Source of the DNA: Pseudomonas rhizophila
GTDB lineage: Bacteria; Pseudomonadota; Gammaproteobacteria; Pseudomonadales; Pseudomonadaceae
Direction: 5' to 3'
Length of the DNA: 64,000 bases
Assembly: GCF_003033885.1 (NCBI RefSeq)
Contig: NZ_CP024081.1
Location: 2,599,461 to 2,663,460 of the forward strand
Shown here: in pieces, positions 26,269-36,521 of the stretch
Position numbering within the stretch: position 1 is the stretch's first letter
How the letters are laid out: each line of letters starts with the position of its first letter
Notes under the pieces: model-generated
What the model was told of the DNA's origin: nothing
Databases searched by the model: none
What the model saw: only the letters and a program-made list of their open reading frames with translations
Program-made: the position numbers and the translations under genes

Positions 26269-27243
26269 ATGAGCCGCATATTTGCTGACAACGCCCATTC
26301 CATCGGCAATACGCCACTGGTGCAGATCAATCGCATTGCCCCGCGTGGCGTGACCATCCTGGCCAAGATCGAAGGGCGCAACCCAGGTTACTCGGTCAAG
26401 TGCCGGATCGGCGCCAGCATGATCTGGGACGCCGAAAGCTCGGGCAAGCTCAAGTCCGGCATGACCATCGTCGAGCCGACTTCCGGCAACACCGGGATCG
26501 GTCTGGCGTTCGTAGCCGCCGCCCGCGGCTATAAGCTGATGTTGACCATGCCGGCCTCCATGAGCATCGAGCGGCGCAAGGTACTCAAGGCCTTGGGCGC
26601 GGAGCTGGTGCTCACCGATCCGGCCAAGGGCATGAAGGGTGCCATCGAGAAAGCGGCCGAAATCCTCGCCAGCGACCCCGCCAAATACTTCATGCCGCAG
26701 CAGTTCGATAACCCGGCCAACCCGGCCATTCATGAAAAAACCACCGGCCCGGAGATCTGGAACGACACCGACGGCGCTGTGGATGTGCTGGTGGCGGGCG
26801 TCGGCACCGGCGGGACCATTACCGGGGTTTCGCGATACATCAAGAACACCTGCGGCAAACCGATTCTGTCGGTGGCGGTGGAGCCTGTGGTTTCGCCGGT
26901 GATCACCCAGGCGATGGCGGGGGACGAGATCAAGCCCAGCCCCCACAAGATCCAGGGGATCGGTGCCGGGTTCGTGCCGAAAAACCTCGATCTGTCGATC
27001 GTCGATCAGGTCGAGCGGGTTACGGATGAGGAGTCCAAGACCATGGCCCTGCGCCTGATGCAGGAGGAGGGAATCCTGTGCGGCATTTCCTGTGGCGCGG
27101 CGATGGCTGTAGCCGTGCGCCTGGCGGAAAAGCCGGAAATGCAAGGCAAGACCATTGTCGTGATCCTGCCGGATTCGGGTGAGCGCTACCTGTCGAGCAT
27201 GTTGTTCAGTGATCTGTTCACTGAGCAGGAGACTCAGCAGTAA
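26269..27243 (+). CDS. cysK: Cysteine synthase A (O-acetylserine sulfhydrylase)
   Basis: A 324-residue PLP enzyme that makes L-cysteine from O-acetylserine and sulphide. The Schiff-base lysine is Lys44 in GYSVKCRIG; the substrate loop is TSGNTG (71-76); the PLP-phosphate loop is [23 protein letters not shown] and CGISCGAA are further family marks. The ATG at 26269 fits the start. It is single, ended by a REP-like element. Regulation by CysB is plausible but not visible. Confidence 0.93.
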   Translation: MSRIFADNAHSIGNTPLVQINRIAPRGVTILAKIEGRNPGYSVKCRIGASMIWDAESSGKLKSGMTIVEPTSGNTGIGLAFVAAARGYKLMLTMPASMSIERRKVLKALGAELVLTDPAKGMKGAIEKAAEILASDPAKYFMPQQFDNPANPAIHEKTTGPEIWNDTDGAVDVLVAGVGTGGTITGVSRYIKNTCGKPILSVAVEPVVSPVITQAMAGDEIKPSPHKIQGIGAGFVPKNLDLSIVDQVERVTDEESKTMALRLMQEEGILCGISCGAAMAVAVRLAEKPEMQGKTIVVILPDSGERYLSSMLFSDLFTEQETQQ

Positions 27244-27277
27244 TCGTGCCCCCCAGCGACTGGTGAGCGAAGGTTAT

Positions 27278-27397
27278 TGTGGCGAGGGGATTTATCCCCG
27301 TTGGACTGCGCAGCAGTCCCCAGAACAGCTCAGTCACCTCGAGGTGTCAGTTATGGGGTCGCTTCGCAACCCAGCGGGGATAAATCCCCTCGCCACA
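27278..27397. repeat. REP element, second class (GTGGCGAGGGG type), composite
   Basis: Outer arms TGTGGCGAGGGGATTTATCC and its exact complement enclose further inverted segments, including GGACTGCGCAGCAGTCC and CACCTCGAGGTG-like stems. It is about 120 bases long, between cysK and the EamA gene. Related to the copy at 50281-50411. Confidence 0.88.
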
Positions 27398-27411
27398 AGG
27401 GTGGGGGATGT

Positions 27412-28329
27412 TCAGTTGCGCTGGCCTGGGAGCGGCTCCTTGGTCGCGCTCGCCGCTGGTTTCAATACCAGCCACAGCGCCGCCGCAATCAGCACCCCGC
27501 CATACAGGTGCGCCATCCCCAACGGCTCATCCAGCAGCAACGCCCCCCATAACACGCCAAACGGCGGGATCAGGAAGGTCACGGTCATGGATTTGACCGG
27601 GCCAATGGAACTGAGCAGGCGGAAATAAAGAATGTACGCCAGCGCTGTACACACCAGGCCCAACCCCAGCAGCGACAACCAGACGCTCCAGCCACCCCAA
27701 CTGGCCGGAGGGTGACTGATGACGCTGTAGCCAAACAATGGCAACAGCAACACCGTGGCGCCGAACATGCTGCCCAGGGCCGCGAGACGGCTGTCCAGCC
27801 CGCCTTGATGATCAAGCCAGCGGCGGGCAAGGAACCCGGCGAAACCGTAGCAGGTGGTGGCGAGCAGGCAGGAGAGGGCGCCCATCAGCAATTGCAGGTC
27901 GAAGGCCACCGGCCCCGCGCCGGTCAGGATGCCGACGCCGAACAATCCCAGGAACACACCGCTGACCTTGGTCATGGTGAGTTTTTCGCTGAAGAACAGC
28001 GCGCCGATCAACACCCCCATCAAGGGTGTGGTGGCGTTGAAGATTGCCGAGTAACCGGCCGGCAGCACCTGGGCCGCCAGCGAATAAAACGTCGCCGGAA
28101 TGCCCGAGTTGATCAGGCCCAGCACCATCACGATTTTCAGCTTGCCGCGAAAATTCCAGTCGATACGCATCAACGCCAGGATCACCAGCAAGCCGACAAA
28201 AGCGATGGACACGCGAAAAAATGCAGTGGGGATTGTGCCAATGACAGGGGCGATAATGCGCATGAACAGGAAACTGGCTCCCCAGATGGCGGCCAATGAC
28301 AGCAAACGCAGGATATCAACGGGGTTCAC
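27412..28329 (-). CDS. EamA/DMT-family transporter
   Basis: A 305-residue inner-membrane protein with ten predicted helices in two EamA repeats. Repeat 1 begins LLSLAAIWGASFLFMRI, repeat 2 begins LMGALSCLLATTCYGFAGFL, with the FNATTPLMGVLIGALFFSEKL-like junction (here given shorter) and TFLIPPFGVLWGALLLDEPL near the end. These transport small metabolites, often export amino acids. The GTG at 28329 with AAGGA 8 bases upstream is the best start; the longer ORF adds 19 residues with no helix. Divergent from aceK. Confidence 0.85.
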   Translation of the reverse strand: MNPVDILRLLSLAAIWGASFLFMRIIAPVIGTIPTAFFRVSIAFVGLLVILALMRIDWNFRGKLKIVMVLGLINSGIPATFYSLAAQVLPAGYSAIFNATTPLMGVLIGALFFSEKLTMTKVSGVFLGLFGVGILTGAGPVAFDLQLLMGALSCLLATTCYGFAGFLARRWLDHQGGLDSRLAALGSMFGATVLLLPLFGYSVISHPPASWGGWSVWLSLLGLGLVCTALAYILYFRLLSSIGPVKSMTVTFLIPPFGVLWGALLLDEPLGMAHLYGGVLIAAALWLVLKPAASATKEPLPGQRN

Positions 28330-28459
28330 AGCGCATTCCTTCCTTGATCGGGTCGCAAGTGTCGCCTCGCTCAAGACCGATGGCAATGGTTGCGTTGCCG
28401 CGCGATTGGCCTCTAAGCTCAGTCGCCAATAACAAGCATGACCCGCCGAGGTTTACCCT

Positions 28460-30181
28460 ATGCCGCAGCCATGGCCCGCCGCCGATATCGCCCGTTCGAT
28501 CCTCGAAGGCTTTGACGATTACCGTGAGCATTTCCGGCAGATCACCGATGGCGCCCGCGCCCGGTTCGAGCAGGCCCGTTGGCAGGAGGCGCAAGAGGCG
28601 TCTGCGGCGCGGATCAACTTGTATGAAGAAAAGGTCTTCGAAACCGTCGCCCGCTTGCGCAAGGCTTTCGCAGCCGAGGCCCTGATGGACGTCAGTTGCT
28701 GGCCGCTGGTCAAAAGCGCCTACATCAGCCTGATCGACCTGCGTTTCGACGATGAGCTGTCCGAGACCTGGTACAACTCGATCTTCTGCGGGCTGTTCAG
28801 CCATGACCTGATCAGCGACGGCACCATGTTCATCCATACCACCCGGCCCAGCCTGCGCCGCGCCCGAGCCGCCCAGACTCGTACCTACAAACCCGAGGGA
28901 CAGCTGGACCGGATGCTGGCGGCGATTTTCGCCGATTACCGTTTCAGCGAGGATTACGCCGACTTGCCGGGCGATTTGCAGCGCCTTGAAGCCCAATTGC
29001 GGGAGAACCTGCCCGACTGGGTCTGCAAGGACCCGCAACTGACGGTGGAATTGTTTTCGTCGGTGCTCTATCGCAACAAGGGCGCCTACCTGGTGGGACG
29101 GATCTATACGCAAGACGACCAATGGCCGTTGGTGATCCCGCTGCTGCACCGCGAAGGCCGGGGCATCCAGATCGATGCGCTGATTACCGACGAGGCGCAG
29201 GTGTCGATCATTTTCTCGTTCACCCGTTCTTACTTCATGGTGGACGTGCCGGTCCCGGCGGAATTCATCGGCTTTCTCAAGCGCATCCTGCCGGGCAAGC
29301 ACATCGCCGAGCTGTACACCTCCATCGGTTTCTACAAACACGGCAAATCCGAGTTCTACCGGGCGCTGATCAACCATCTGGCGAATACCGACGACCAGTT
29401 CATCATGGCCCCTGGTGTACGTGGCATGGTCATGAGCGTATTCACCCTGCCGGGCTTCAACACCGTATTCAAGATCATCAAGGATCGTTTCTCGCCGTCG
29501 AAGAACGTCGACCGCGCGACCGTGATCGAAAAGTACCGGCTGGTGAAAAGCGTCGACCGGGTCGGGCGCATGGCCGATACCCAGGAATTCGCCGATTTCC
29601 GCTTTCCCCTGAGCAAGTTCGAACCGGCATGCCTGGAGGAACTGCTGGACGTGGCGCCGTCCACGGTGTCGGTGGAAGGCGACACGGTATTGATTCGTCA
29701 CTGCTGGACCGAACGGCGCATGACGCCACTGAACCTCTACCTGGAAAACGCCAACCAGGACCAGGTGCGCGAGGCGCTGGAAGACTACGGCCTGGCGATC
29801 AAACAACTGGCGGCGGCCAACATCTTCCCTGGCGACATGCTGCTCAAGAACTTCGGCGTGACCCGCCACGGCCGCGTGGTGTTCTACGACTACGACGAAA
29901 TCTGCTTTCTCACCGAAGCCAACTTCCGTCACATTCCCCAGCCGCGGACCCCGGAAGACGAAATGGCCTCCGAGCCGTGGTATTCCATCGGGCCGCTGGA
30001 CGTTTTTCCCGAAGAGTTCCCACCTTTCCTGTTCGCCGACGCGGGGCAACGCAAACTGTTCGATCAACTGCACGGCGAGTTGTACAACGCCGATTACTGG
30101 AAGGGCCTGCAAGAGGCGATTCGGGCGGGCAAGGTGATCGACGTGTTCCCCTATCGGCGTAAAGACCTGGACAGCGAATAA
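28460..30181 (+). CDS. aceK: Isocitrate dehydrogenase kinase/phosphatase
   Basis: A 573-residue protein matching AceK in length (E. coli 578). It switches isocitrate dehydrogenase off by phosphorylation and on again, controlling flux to the glyoxylate shunt. Recognisable segments: the regulatory helical N-terminal half with [20 protein letters not shown], the [12 protein letters not shown] and [15 protein letters not shown] kinase-domain segment, the [20 protein letters not shown] catalytic loop and the FYDYDEICF metal-binding DYDE. It is separate from aceA/glcB here. It is followed by a REPIN and then hrpA. Confidence 0.93.
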   Translation: MPQPWPAADIARSILEGFDDYREHFRQITDGARARFEQARWQEAQEASAARINLYEEKVFETVARLRKAFAAEALMDVSCWPLVKSAYISLIDLRFDDELSETWYNSIFCGLFSHDLISDGTMFIHTTRPSLRRARAAQTRTYKPEGQLDRMLAAIFADYRFSEDYADLPGDLQRLEAQLRENLPDWVCKDPQLTVELFSSVLYRNKGAYLVGRIYTQDDQWPLVIPLLHREGRGIQIDALITDEAQVSIIFSFTRSYFMVDVPVPAEFIGFLKRILPGKHIAELYTSIGFYKHGKSEFYRALINHLANTDDQFIMAPGVRGMVMSVFTLPGFNTVFKIIKDRFSPSKNVDRATVIEKYRLVKSVDRVGRMADTQEFADFRFPLSKFEPACLEELLDVAPSTVSVEGDTVLIRHCWTERRMTPLNLYLENANQDQVREALEDYGLAIKQLAAANIFPGDMLLKNFGVTRHGRVVFYDYDEICFLTEANFRHIPQPRTPEDEMASEPWYSIGPLDVFPEEFPPFLFADAGQRKLFDQLHGELYNADYWKGLQEAIRAGKVIDVFPYRRKDLDSE

Positions 30182-30204
30182 CCCCGAAGTCAGCGCAAAA
30201 CCTC

Positions 30205-30294
30205 TGTGGGAGCGAGCCTGCTCGCGATAGCGGTGGATCAGCCAGCATTAATGTCGACTGACACACCGCTATCGCGAGCAGGCTCGCTCCCACA
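30205..30294. repeat. REPIN
   Basis: Perfect-arm REPIN of the TGTGGGAGCGAGCCTGCTCG class, with a loop reading CAGCCAGCATTAATGTCGACTG, again an imperfect inner palindrome. It lies between aceK and hrpA; the hrpA frame happens to be open through it, but that is not used as the start. Confidence 0.93.
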
Positions 30295-30388
30295 AGGGAA
30301 CAGCGGGCAGGCTGCCATGGGTCGGCGCAGCCTGCGCAAATCTGCGACAATCGGCCCCCTGCACAAACCGACGACCCTTGCGTACCTG

Positions 30389-33300
30389 ATGACTGACCAA
30401 GCCCCCGCTATCGACAAGCTGCTGAAAAACCTCGACCACGCCATGCTCGCCGACCGTCACCGGTTGCGGCGTCAGTTGCTCGAGCTGCGCAAGAAACCCG
30501 ACGAGGCCAAGCTGGCCCAGTGGGTGACGCGCATGCAGGCGTCGTGTGATCAGGTGTTGGCGCGCAAGGCCAGCCTGCCGGTCATCCGTTACGACGACAG
30601 CTTGCCGATCGCCGCCAAGCGCGACGAAATCAAGGACGCGCTGCTCAAGCACCAGGTGCTGATCATCGCTGGCGAAACCGGCTCGGGCAAAACCACGCAA
30701 CTGCCGAAAATCTGCCTGGAAATCGGTCGCGGCCAGCACGGTTTGATCGGCCATACCCAGCCGCGGCGGATCGCCGCGCGTAGCGTGGCGAGCCGGGTCG
30801 CCGAAGAGCTGGCCACGCCGCTGGGGGCGCTGGTCGGTTACCAGGTGCGGTTCGAAGACCAGAGCGACGCCAACACTCTGATCAAGTTGATGACCGACGG
30901 CATCCTGCTGGCCGAGACCCAGAACGACCGTTACCTGGAACGCTACGACACGATCATCGTCGACGAAGCCCACGAGCGCAGCCTGAACATCGATTTTTTG
31001 CTCGGCTACCTCAAGACCCTGCTGCCGCGTCGCCCGGACCTTAAAGTCATCATCACCTCGGCGACCATCGACCTGGAGCGTTTTTCCAAGCACTTCGATG
31101 ACGCGCCGATCGTGGAAGTCTCGGGTCGCACCTTCCCGGTGGACACCTGGTATCGCCCGTTGACCCTGGAGCAGGACGAGGAGGGCAACCGCGTCGAGGA
31201 TGACTTGACCGTCGACCAGGCGATCCTCGCCACCCTCGATGAAATCGCCGCCTATGAGCGTAGCGAACGCCGCAGCCCCGGTGATGTGCTGGTGTTCCTG
31301 CCGGGCGAGCGGGAGATTCGCGACGCGGCGGAAATGCTGCGCAAGGCCCAGCTCAAACACACCGAAATCCTGCCGTTGTATGCGCGGCTGTCGCCAGCCG
31401 AACAGCAGCGGATCTTCCAGTCCCACCCTGGCCGTCGCGTGGTGCTGGCGACCAACGTCGCTGAAACGTCGCTGACCGTGCCGGGCATCCGCTACGTGAT
31501 TGACAGCGGCACCGCGCGCATCAGTCGCTACAGCTATCGCGCCAAGGTCCAGCGCCTGCCCATCGAAGCCATTTCCCAGGCCAGCGCCAATCAGCGCAAG
31601 GGCCGCTGCGGGCGGGTCGAGCCGGGGATCTGCGTGCGGTTGTACAGCGAGGAGGATTTCCTCGGCCGGCCGGAATTCACCGACCCCGAGATCCTGCGCA
31701 CCAACCTGGCGGCGGTCATCCTGCAGATGTTGCACCTGCGCCTGGGGGAGATTACCGATTTCCCGTTCATCGAACCGCCGGACGGCAAGGCCATCAGCGA
31801 CGGCTTCAACTTGCTGCAAGAGCTGTCGGCGGTGGACCGCAACAGTCAGTTGACCCCGCTGGGCCGCCAGTTGGCGCGCTTGCCGGTGGACCCGCGCATG
31901 GGCCGTATGCTGCTGGAAGCGGCGAAACTGGGCAGCTTGCAGGAAGTGCTGATCGTCGCCAGCGCCATGTCGATCCAGGACCCGCGCGAGCGTCCACCGG
32001 AGCGTCAGCAGGCGGCTGACCAGGCCCACGCCCAGTGGAAAGACCCCGACTCGGACTTCGCCGGGCTGGTCAATCTGTGGCGCGGTTTCGAAGAGCAGCG
32101 CCAGGCCCTGACCGCCAGCCCGCTGCGCAACTGGTGCCGCAAGAATTTCCTCAACTACCTGCGCCTGCGCGAGTGGCGCGATTCCCATCGCCAGTTGAGC
32201 TTGATCTGCCGCGACATGCAGTTGAGCCTCAATAAAGAGCCGGCTGATTTCCCGAAACTGCACAAGGCGGTGCTTTCCGGCCTGCTGAGCCAGATCGGTC
32301 AGAAAACCGAAGACGGCGACTACCTCGGTGCCCGTCAACGACGGTTCTGGGTTCACCCCTCGTCAGGCTTGGGCAAGAAGCGTCCGCAATGGCTGATGAC
32401 CGCCGAACTGGTGGAAACCACCAAGCTGTACGCGCGCATGGTGGCCAAGATCGAACCGGACTGGATCGAACCGCTGGCCGGCCACCTGATCAAGAAAAAC
32501 CACTTCGAACCCCATTGGGAGAAAAAGCGCGGGCAGGTGGTGGCGTATGAGCAGATCACCCTGTTCGGGCTGATCGTGGTCGGTCGCCGGCCGGTGCATT
32601 ACGGGCCGGTGGACCCGGTGGTGTCGCGGGAACTGTTCATCCGCGAGGCGCTGGTGCGCGGCGAGATCCAGTCCCGGGCCAAGTGCCTGAGTGCCAATAC
32701 CCAACTGCTGGAGCAACTCGACGAACTGGAAGCCAAGGCCCGCCGTCGCGACATCCTGGCGGACGAGGAAACCCTGTTCGCCTTCTACGATGCGCGCTTG
32801 CCGGCCGAGATCCACCAGACCGCGACCTTCGACAGCTGGTACCGGATCAACAGCCAGAAAGACCCGCAACTGCTGATCATGCGCGAAGAAGACGTGCTGG
32901 CCCGCGAGGCCAGTGAAGTCACTGCCGCGTACTACCCCGACACGTTGCGCGTCGGTGAGCTGACCTTGCCGCTGAGCTACCATTTTGAACCCAACCATCC
33001 CCGCGACGGCGTGACCTTGCGCGTGCCGGCACCGCTGCTGCCCATGTTGCCGCCGGAGCGTCTGGAATGGCTGGTGCCCGGGATGATCGAAGCCAAGTGC
33101 ATCGCCCTGGTGCGCAACCTGCCCAAGGCCCTGCGCAAAAACTTCGTGCCCGTGCCGGATTTCGTCAAGGCCGCGCTGCAACGCATCACCTTTGCTGAGG
33201 GTTCGTTGCCGCAATCCCTGGGCCGCGAACTGCTGCGCATGACCGGCGCGCGGGTCAGCGACGAAGCCTGGGCGGAAGCTGCGCAGCAGGTGGAAAGCCA

Positions 33301-34300
33301 TCTGCGCATGAATCTGGAAATCGTCGACGGCCAGGGCAAGTTTCTCGGCGAAGGCCGTGACCTGGCCGAGTTGACGGCGCGCTTTGCCGAAGCCAGCCAG
33401 GCCGCCTTGGCCGTGCCGCAGACGGCGAAAAGCCAGGCGCCGGTGGAAGCGAAAATCTTCGCCCCGGTGGCCGAGAAAACCCAACAGAAGATTGCCGGGC
33501 TGTCGATGACGGTGTACCCGGCGCTGGTGGAAGAGGGCGGTGTGGTCAAGGAAGGCCGTTTCCCGACCCCGGCTGAAGCCGAGTTCCAGCACCGTCGCGC
33601 CTTGCAGCGGTTGCTGATGCAGCAATTGGCAGAATCGGCCAAGTTCCTGCGCGGCAAACTGCCCGGGTTGACGGAACTTGGCCTGCTGTACCGCGAACTG
33701 GGACGCATCGACAGCCTGGTGGAAGACATCCTGCTGGTCAGTCTCGACAGCTGCGTGCTGGAAGGCGAGGCGAGCCTGCCCCGTGATGGCGCCGCACTAG
33801 CATCCCTGGCCGAGCGCAAACGCGGCGGCTGGACCGAACACGCCGAACGCCTGGCGAAGCTGACCCTGGAGATCCTCAAACTCTGGCACGGCCTGCAAAA
33901 ACGCTTCAAGGGCAAGATCGACCTGGCCCAGGCCGTGGCGCTGAACGACATCAAGCAGCAACTCAGCCATCTGGTGTACCCGGGATTTGTGCGCGAAACC
34001 CCGCATCAGTGGCTCAAGGAGCTGCCACGCTACCTCAAGGCCATCGAGCAGCGCTTGGAGAAACTCGGCAGCCAGGTGCAGAAGGACCGGGTCTGGAGCG
34101 GTGAACTGTCGAACCTCTGGGCCCAGTACCAGACCCGCGCCAGCAAACACGCCCAGGAAGGCAAGCGCGACCCGCAACTGGAGCTGTACCGCTGGTGGCT
34201 GGAGGAATACCGGGTGTCGCTGTTTGCCCAGCAACTGGGCACCAAGGTGCCGATTTCGGATAAGCGCTTGAGCAAGCAGTGGGGGCAGGTGGAGCCCTGA
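30389..34300 (+). CDS. hrpA: ATP-dependent RNA helicase HrpA (DEAH box)
   Basis: A 1303-residue DEAH-box helicase, matching HrpA in length (about 1300). Walker A is GETGSGKTTQ (about 95-104), DEAH is at about 192-195 (IIVDEAHERS), motif III is ITSATID, and motifs V-VI appear as TNVAETSLTVPGIRYVIDSG and QRKGRCGR. The HA2/OB-fold region follows at about 570-800, and the C-terminal DUF3418-type region fills the rest. HrpA acts in mRNA processing and rescue of colliding ribosomes. ATG at 30389 (MTDQAPAID) is chosen over an in-frame upstream start that reads through a REPIN. Confidence 0.93.
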   Translation: MTDQAPAIDKLLKNLDHAMLADRHRLRRQLLELRKKPDEAKLAQWVTRMQASCDQVLARKASLPVIRYDDSLPIAAKRDEIKDALLKHQVLIIAGETGSGKTTQLPKICLEIGRGQHGLIGHTQPRRIAARSVASRVAEELATPLGALVGYQVRFEDQSDANTLIKLMTDGILLAETQNDRYLERYDTIIVDEAHERSLNIDFLLGYLKTLLPRRPDLKVIITSATIDLERFSKHFDDAPIVEVSGRTFPVDTWYRPLTLEQDEEGNRVEDDLTVDQAILATLDEIAAYERSERRSPGDVLVFLPGEREIRDAAEMLRKAQLKHTEILPLYARLSPAEQQRIFQSHPGRRVVLATNVAETSLTVPGIRYVIDSGTARISRYSYRAKVQRLPIEAISQASANQRKGRCGRVEPGICVRLYSEEDFLGRPEFTDPEILRTNLAAVILQMLHLRLGEITDFPFIEPPDGKAISDGFNLLQELSAVDRNSQLTPLGRQLARLPVDPRMGRMLLEAAKLGSLQEVLIVASAMSIQDPRERPPERQQAADQAHAQWKDPDSDFAGLVNLWRGFEEQRQALTASPLRNWCRKNFLNYLRLREWRDSHRQLSLICRDMQLSLNKEPADFPKLHKAVLSGLLSQIGQKTEDGDYLGARQRRFWVHPSSGLGKKRPQWLMTAELVETTKLYARMVAKIEPDWIEPLAGHLIKKNHFEPHWEKKRGQVVAYEQITLFGLIVVGRRPVHYGPVDPVVSRELFIREALVRGEIQSRAKCLSANTQLLEQLDELEAKARRRDILADEETLFAFYDARLPAEIHQTATFDSWYRINSQKDPQLLIMREEDVLAREASEVTAAYYPDTLRVGELTLPLSYHFEPNHPRDGVTLRVPAPLLPMLPPERLEWLVPGMIEAKCIALVRNLPKALRKNFVPVPDFVKAALQRITFAEGSLPQSLGRELLRMTGARVSDEAWAEAAQQVESHLRMNLEIVDGQGKFLGEGRDLAELTARFAEASQAALAVPQTAKSQAPVEAKIFAPVAEKTQQKIAGLSMTVYPALVEEGGVVKEGRFPTPAEAEFQHRRALQRLLMQQLAESAKFLRGKLPGLTELGLLYRELGRIDSLVEDILLVSLDSCVLEGEASLPRDGAALASLAERKRGGWTEHAERLAKLTLEILKLWHGLQKRFKGKIDLAQAVALNDIKQQLSHLVYPGFVRETPHQWLKELPRYLKAIEQRLEKLGSQVQKDRVWSGELSNLWAQYQTRASKHAQEGKRDPQLELYRWWLEEYRVSLFAQQLGTKVPISDKRLSKQWGQVEP

Positions 34301-34624
34301 CCCCGGCGCAAGACCTGTGGGAGCGAGCCTGCTCGCGATAGCGGTGGGTCAGTCAACATTGATGCTGGCTGATCCAGCGCTATCGCGAGCAGGCTCGCTC
34401 CCACAGGGTTTGGTTTTGTAATTCACTGAGAATGGGCCAAACGCCAGCGTTTATGGCAAACTTCGCGCCTATAAATGCCGGTCCCGTGGTTTTTAGCGTC
34501 GATGATCACGGGCGGATCGGAATAAAGCGCTGCCAGGTCTGCTTCCCCTGGATGGGAAAAGACCCCTTGTGTGTTGGTACGTCGGTGCCAACGCTTTCTG
34601 CCTGAACAGATCAGAGACACGACC
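34301..34624. other. Intergenic region between hrpA and fabH2-like gene
   Basis: This 324-bp stretch holds a REPIN at 34316-34405 just after hrpA. The remaining 219 bases should include the promoter of the ketoacyl synthase gene, but no strong -35/-10 pair was picked out. The ORFs crossing it show no protein pattern. Confidence 0.4.
34316..34405. repeat. REPIN
   Basis: Arms identical in core to the other TGTGGGAGCGAGCCTGCTCG elements; loop CAGTCAACATTGATGCTGGCTG carries the inner palindrome. Starts 16 bases after the hrpA stop. Confidence 0.93.
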
Positions 34625-35746
34625 ATGCATAACGTCGTCATCAGCGGCACCGGCCTGTACACCCCGGCCAACAGCATCTCCAATGAAGAGCTGGTGCAGT
34701 CTTTCAATACCTACGTCGCGCAATTCAACGCCGACAATGCCCAAGCCATCGAGCGGGGAGAAGTCGAGGCGTTGACCGAATCCAGCGCGGCGTTCATCGA
34801 AAAAGCTTCTGGCATCAAGAGCCGCTTTGTCATGGACAAGGATGGCATCCTCGACCCGCAACGCATGACCCCGCGCCTGCCCGAGCGCTCCAACGACGAG
34901 TGGTCGGTGCTGTGTGAAATGGCCGTCGGTGCCGCGAAACAGGCCCTGGAACGCGCCGGCCGCACCGCCGCCGACATCGATGGCGTGATCGTCGCCTGTT
35001 CCAACCTGCAGCGTCCGTACCCGGCCATCGCCATTGAAGTCCAGGAAGCGCTGGGCATCGAAGGCTTTGGTTATGACATCAACGTGGCCTGTTCCTCGGC
35101 GACGTTCGGCATCCAGGCCGCGGCCAACAGCGTACAACTGGGCCAGGCCCGGGCGATCCTGATGGTCAACCCTGAGGTGTGCACCGGCCACCTGAATTTC
35201 CGCGACCGCGACAGCCACTTCATCTTCGGCGACGCGGCCACCGCGGTGATCATCGAACGGGCGGACCTGGCGACCTCGCCGTATCAGTTCGACGTGGTCA
35301 GCACCAAGCTGCTCACCAAATTCTCCAACAACATCCGCAACAACTTCGGCTTCCTCAACCGCGCCGGGGAAGAGGGGATCGGCAGCCGTGACAAGTTGTT
35401 TGTCCAGGAAGGTCGTAAAGTCTTCCGCGATGTTTGCCCGATGGTGGCCGAACTGATTGGCGTGCACCTGGAGGAAAATCAGCTGAGCGTCGGTGAAGTG
35501 AAGCGTTTCTGGCTGCACCAGGCCAACCTGAGCATGAACCACCTGATCGTGCGCAAGCTGCTGGGTCGCGAAGCCACCGAAGAAGAAGCGCCGGTGATCC
35601 TCGACCGCTACGCCAACACCAGCTCGGCGGGTTCGGTGATTGCGTTCCACTCCTACCAGGATGATTTGCCCAGCGGTTCGGTCGCCGTACTCAGCTCGTT
35701 CGGCGCCGGCTATTCGATTGGCAGCGTGATTCTGCGTAAGCATTGA
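34625..35746 (+). CDS. Beta-ketoacyl-ACP synthase III-like (FabH2, PA3286-like)
   Basis: A 373-residue thiolase-fold condensing enzyme. The catalytic triad reads Cys in NVACSSATFG, His in FWLHQANLSMN and Asn in YANTSSAGS, as in FabH. It is about 50 residues longer than E. coli FabH because of an N-terminal insertion (VAQFNADNAQAIERGEVEAL). From memory, P. aeruginosa PA3286 has the same insertion and length and channels octanoyl-CoA from beta-oxidation into fatty-acid synthesis; this function is inferred for the present gene. Followed by ECF sigma/anti-sigma genes, the same order as near PA3286. Confidence 0.88.
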   Translation: MHNVVISGTGLYTPANSISNEELVQSFNTYVAQFNADNAQAIERGEVEALTESSAAFIEKASGIKSRFVMDKDGILDPQRMTPRLPERSNDEWSVLCEMAVGAAKQALERAGRTAADIDGVIVACSNLQRPYPAIAIEVQEALGIEGFGYDINVACSSATFGIQAAANSVQLGQARAILMVNPEVCTGHLNFRDRDSHFIFGDAATAVIIERADLATSPYQFDVVSTKLLTKFSNNIRNNFGFLNRAGEEGIGSRDKLFVQEGRKVFRDVCPMVAELIGVHLEENQLSVGEVKRFWLHQANLSMNHLIVRKLLGREATEEEAPVILDRYANTSSAGSVIAFHSYQDDLPSGSVAVLSSFGAGYSIGSVILRKH

Positions 35747-35769
35747 TCCTCTGGCGGCGACGAATTTTT

Positions 35770-35863
35770 TGTGGGAGCAAGGTCATGTGGGAGCAAAGCT
35801 TGCTCACGAAACAGGCAGCGCGGTTTATGAAGGACCGCATCGCGGGCAAGCCTTGCTCCCACA
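35770..35863. repeat. REP pair (divergent) with partial extra copy
   Basis: A partial GTGGGAGCAAGGTC unit runs into a full variant REP (GTGGGAGCAAAGCTTGCTCA, 35785 onward), and an opposing GGGCAAGCCTTGCTCCCACA ends it. Lies between the fabH2-like and ECF sigma genes. Confidence 0.85.
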
Positions 35864-35909
35864 TCAGCCCCCTCGCCACAGCCGCGATCTATTCAGCAAT
35901 GGGCGTTGA

Positions 35910-36521
35910 ATGACCGTCACCGACGACACACAACTGCTCCAACGCCTCTTGGCCGGTGAGCAGCAGGCCTTCAAAGAGCTGGTCAGCACCTACCAGAGCC
36001 CGATGCGCGCCGTGGCCTACGCCATCGTGGGCAGTCGGCATGCCGATGAAGTGGTGCAGGACGCCTGGTTGTCAGTGGTGCGCAACCTCAATGGCTTCCA
36101 GGGCCGCTCCAGTCTCAAGACCTGGCTGCTGACCATCACCGCCAACGCCGCCAAGGGCCGCTACAAGCAGAACCGTCGGGAGGTGTTGCTCGATGATCTG
36201 CCGTCGCCCCACGGCACCCTGGGCGATGATCGTTTCGCCGCGGATGGCCATTGGCTGCTAGCACCGTTCGCCTGGCATCAGGACACACCGGAGGCGCTGC
36301 TCACGATGAGTGAGCTGCGCGAATGCCTCGAGCACACGCTGCTCAGTCTGTCGCAACTGCAAAGCAGTGTCTTGACCCTGCGCGAACGTCAGGGCCTGGA
36401 ACTGGAAGACATCTGTAATCTTCTGGACATCTCGCTCTCCAACGTACGTGTGCTGTTGCATCGGGCACGGCTGAAGGTCTTTGCGACCGTAGAACATTTC
36501 GAGGAAACCGGCGAATGCTGA
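35910..36521 (+). CDS. ECF-type RNA polymerase sigma factor
   Basis: A 203-residue extracytoplasmic-function sigma factor. Region 2 spans about residues 22-85 (YQSPMRAVAYAIVGSRHADE, VVQDAWLSVVRNLNGFQG, then SLKTWLLTITANAAKGRYKQ). Region 4 spans about 135-185 (SQLQSSVLTLRERQGLELED and ICNLLDISLSNVRVLLHRAR, the HTH). The stop overlaps the start of the zinc-finger protein that follows by 7 bases, which is the usual sigma/anti-sigma pairing. In P. aeruginosa the same order lies between the FabH2 and OprP/OprO genes. Target genes and signal are unknown. Confidence 0.9.
   Translation: MTVTDDTQLLQRLLAGEQQAFKELVSTYQSPMRAVAYAIVGSRHADEVVQDAWLSVVRNLNGFQGRSSLKTWLLTITANAAKGRYKQNRREVLLDDLPSPHGTLGDDRFAADGHWLLAPFAWHQDTPEALLTMSELRECLEHTLLSLSQLQSSVLTLRERQGLELEDICNLLDISLSNVRVLLHRARLKVFATVEHFEETGEC

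Noticed and set aside
28316..30112. Long minus-strand ORF opposite aceK
   Set aside because: Composition typical of a reverse shadow; aceK carries all family motifs on the plus strand.
30206..30388. In-frame N-terminal extension of hrpA through the REPIN
   Set aside because: The frame is open only because the REP sequence has no stop in it; the extra 61 residues are REP-derived and the HrpA pattern begins with MTDQAPAID at 30389.
30269..32356. Long minus-strand ORF (about 695 codons) opposite hrpA
   Set aside because: It is the high-GC shadow of the hrpA coding strand; its residues (His, Gln, Arg rich) show no domain and hrpA has full helicase motifs.
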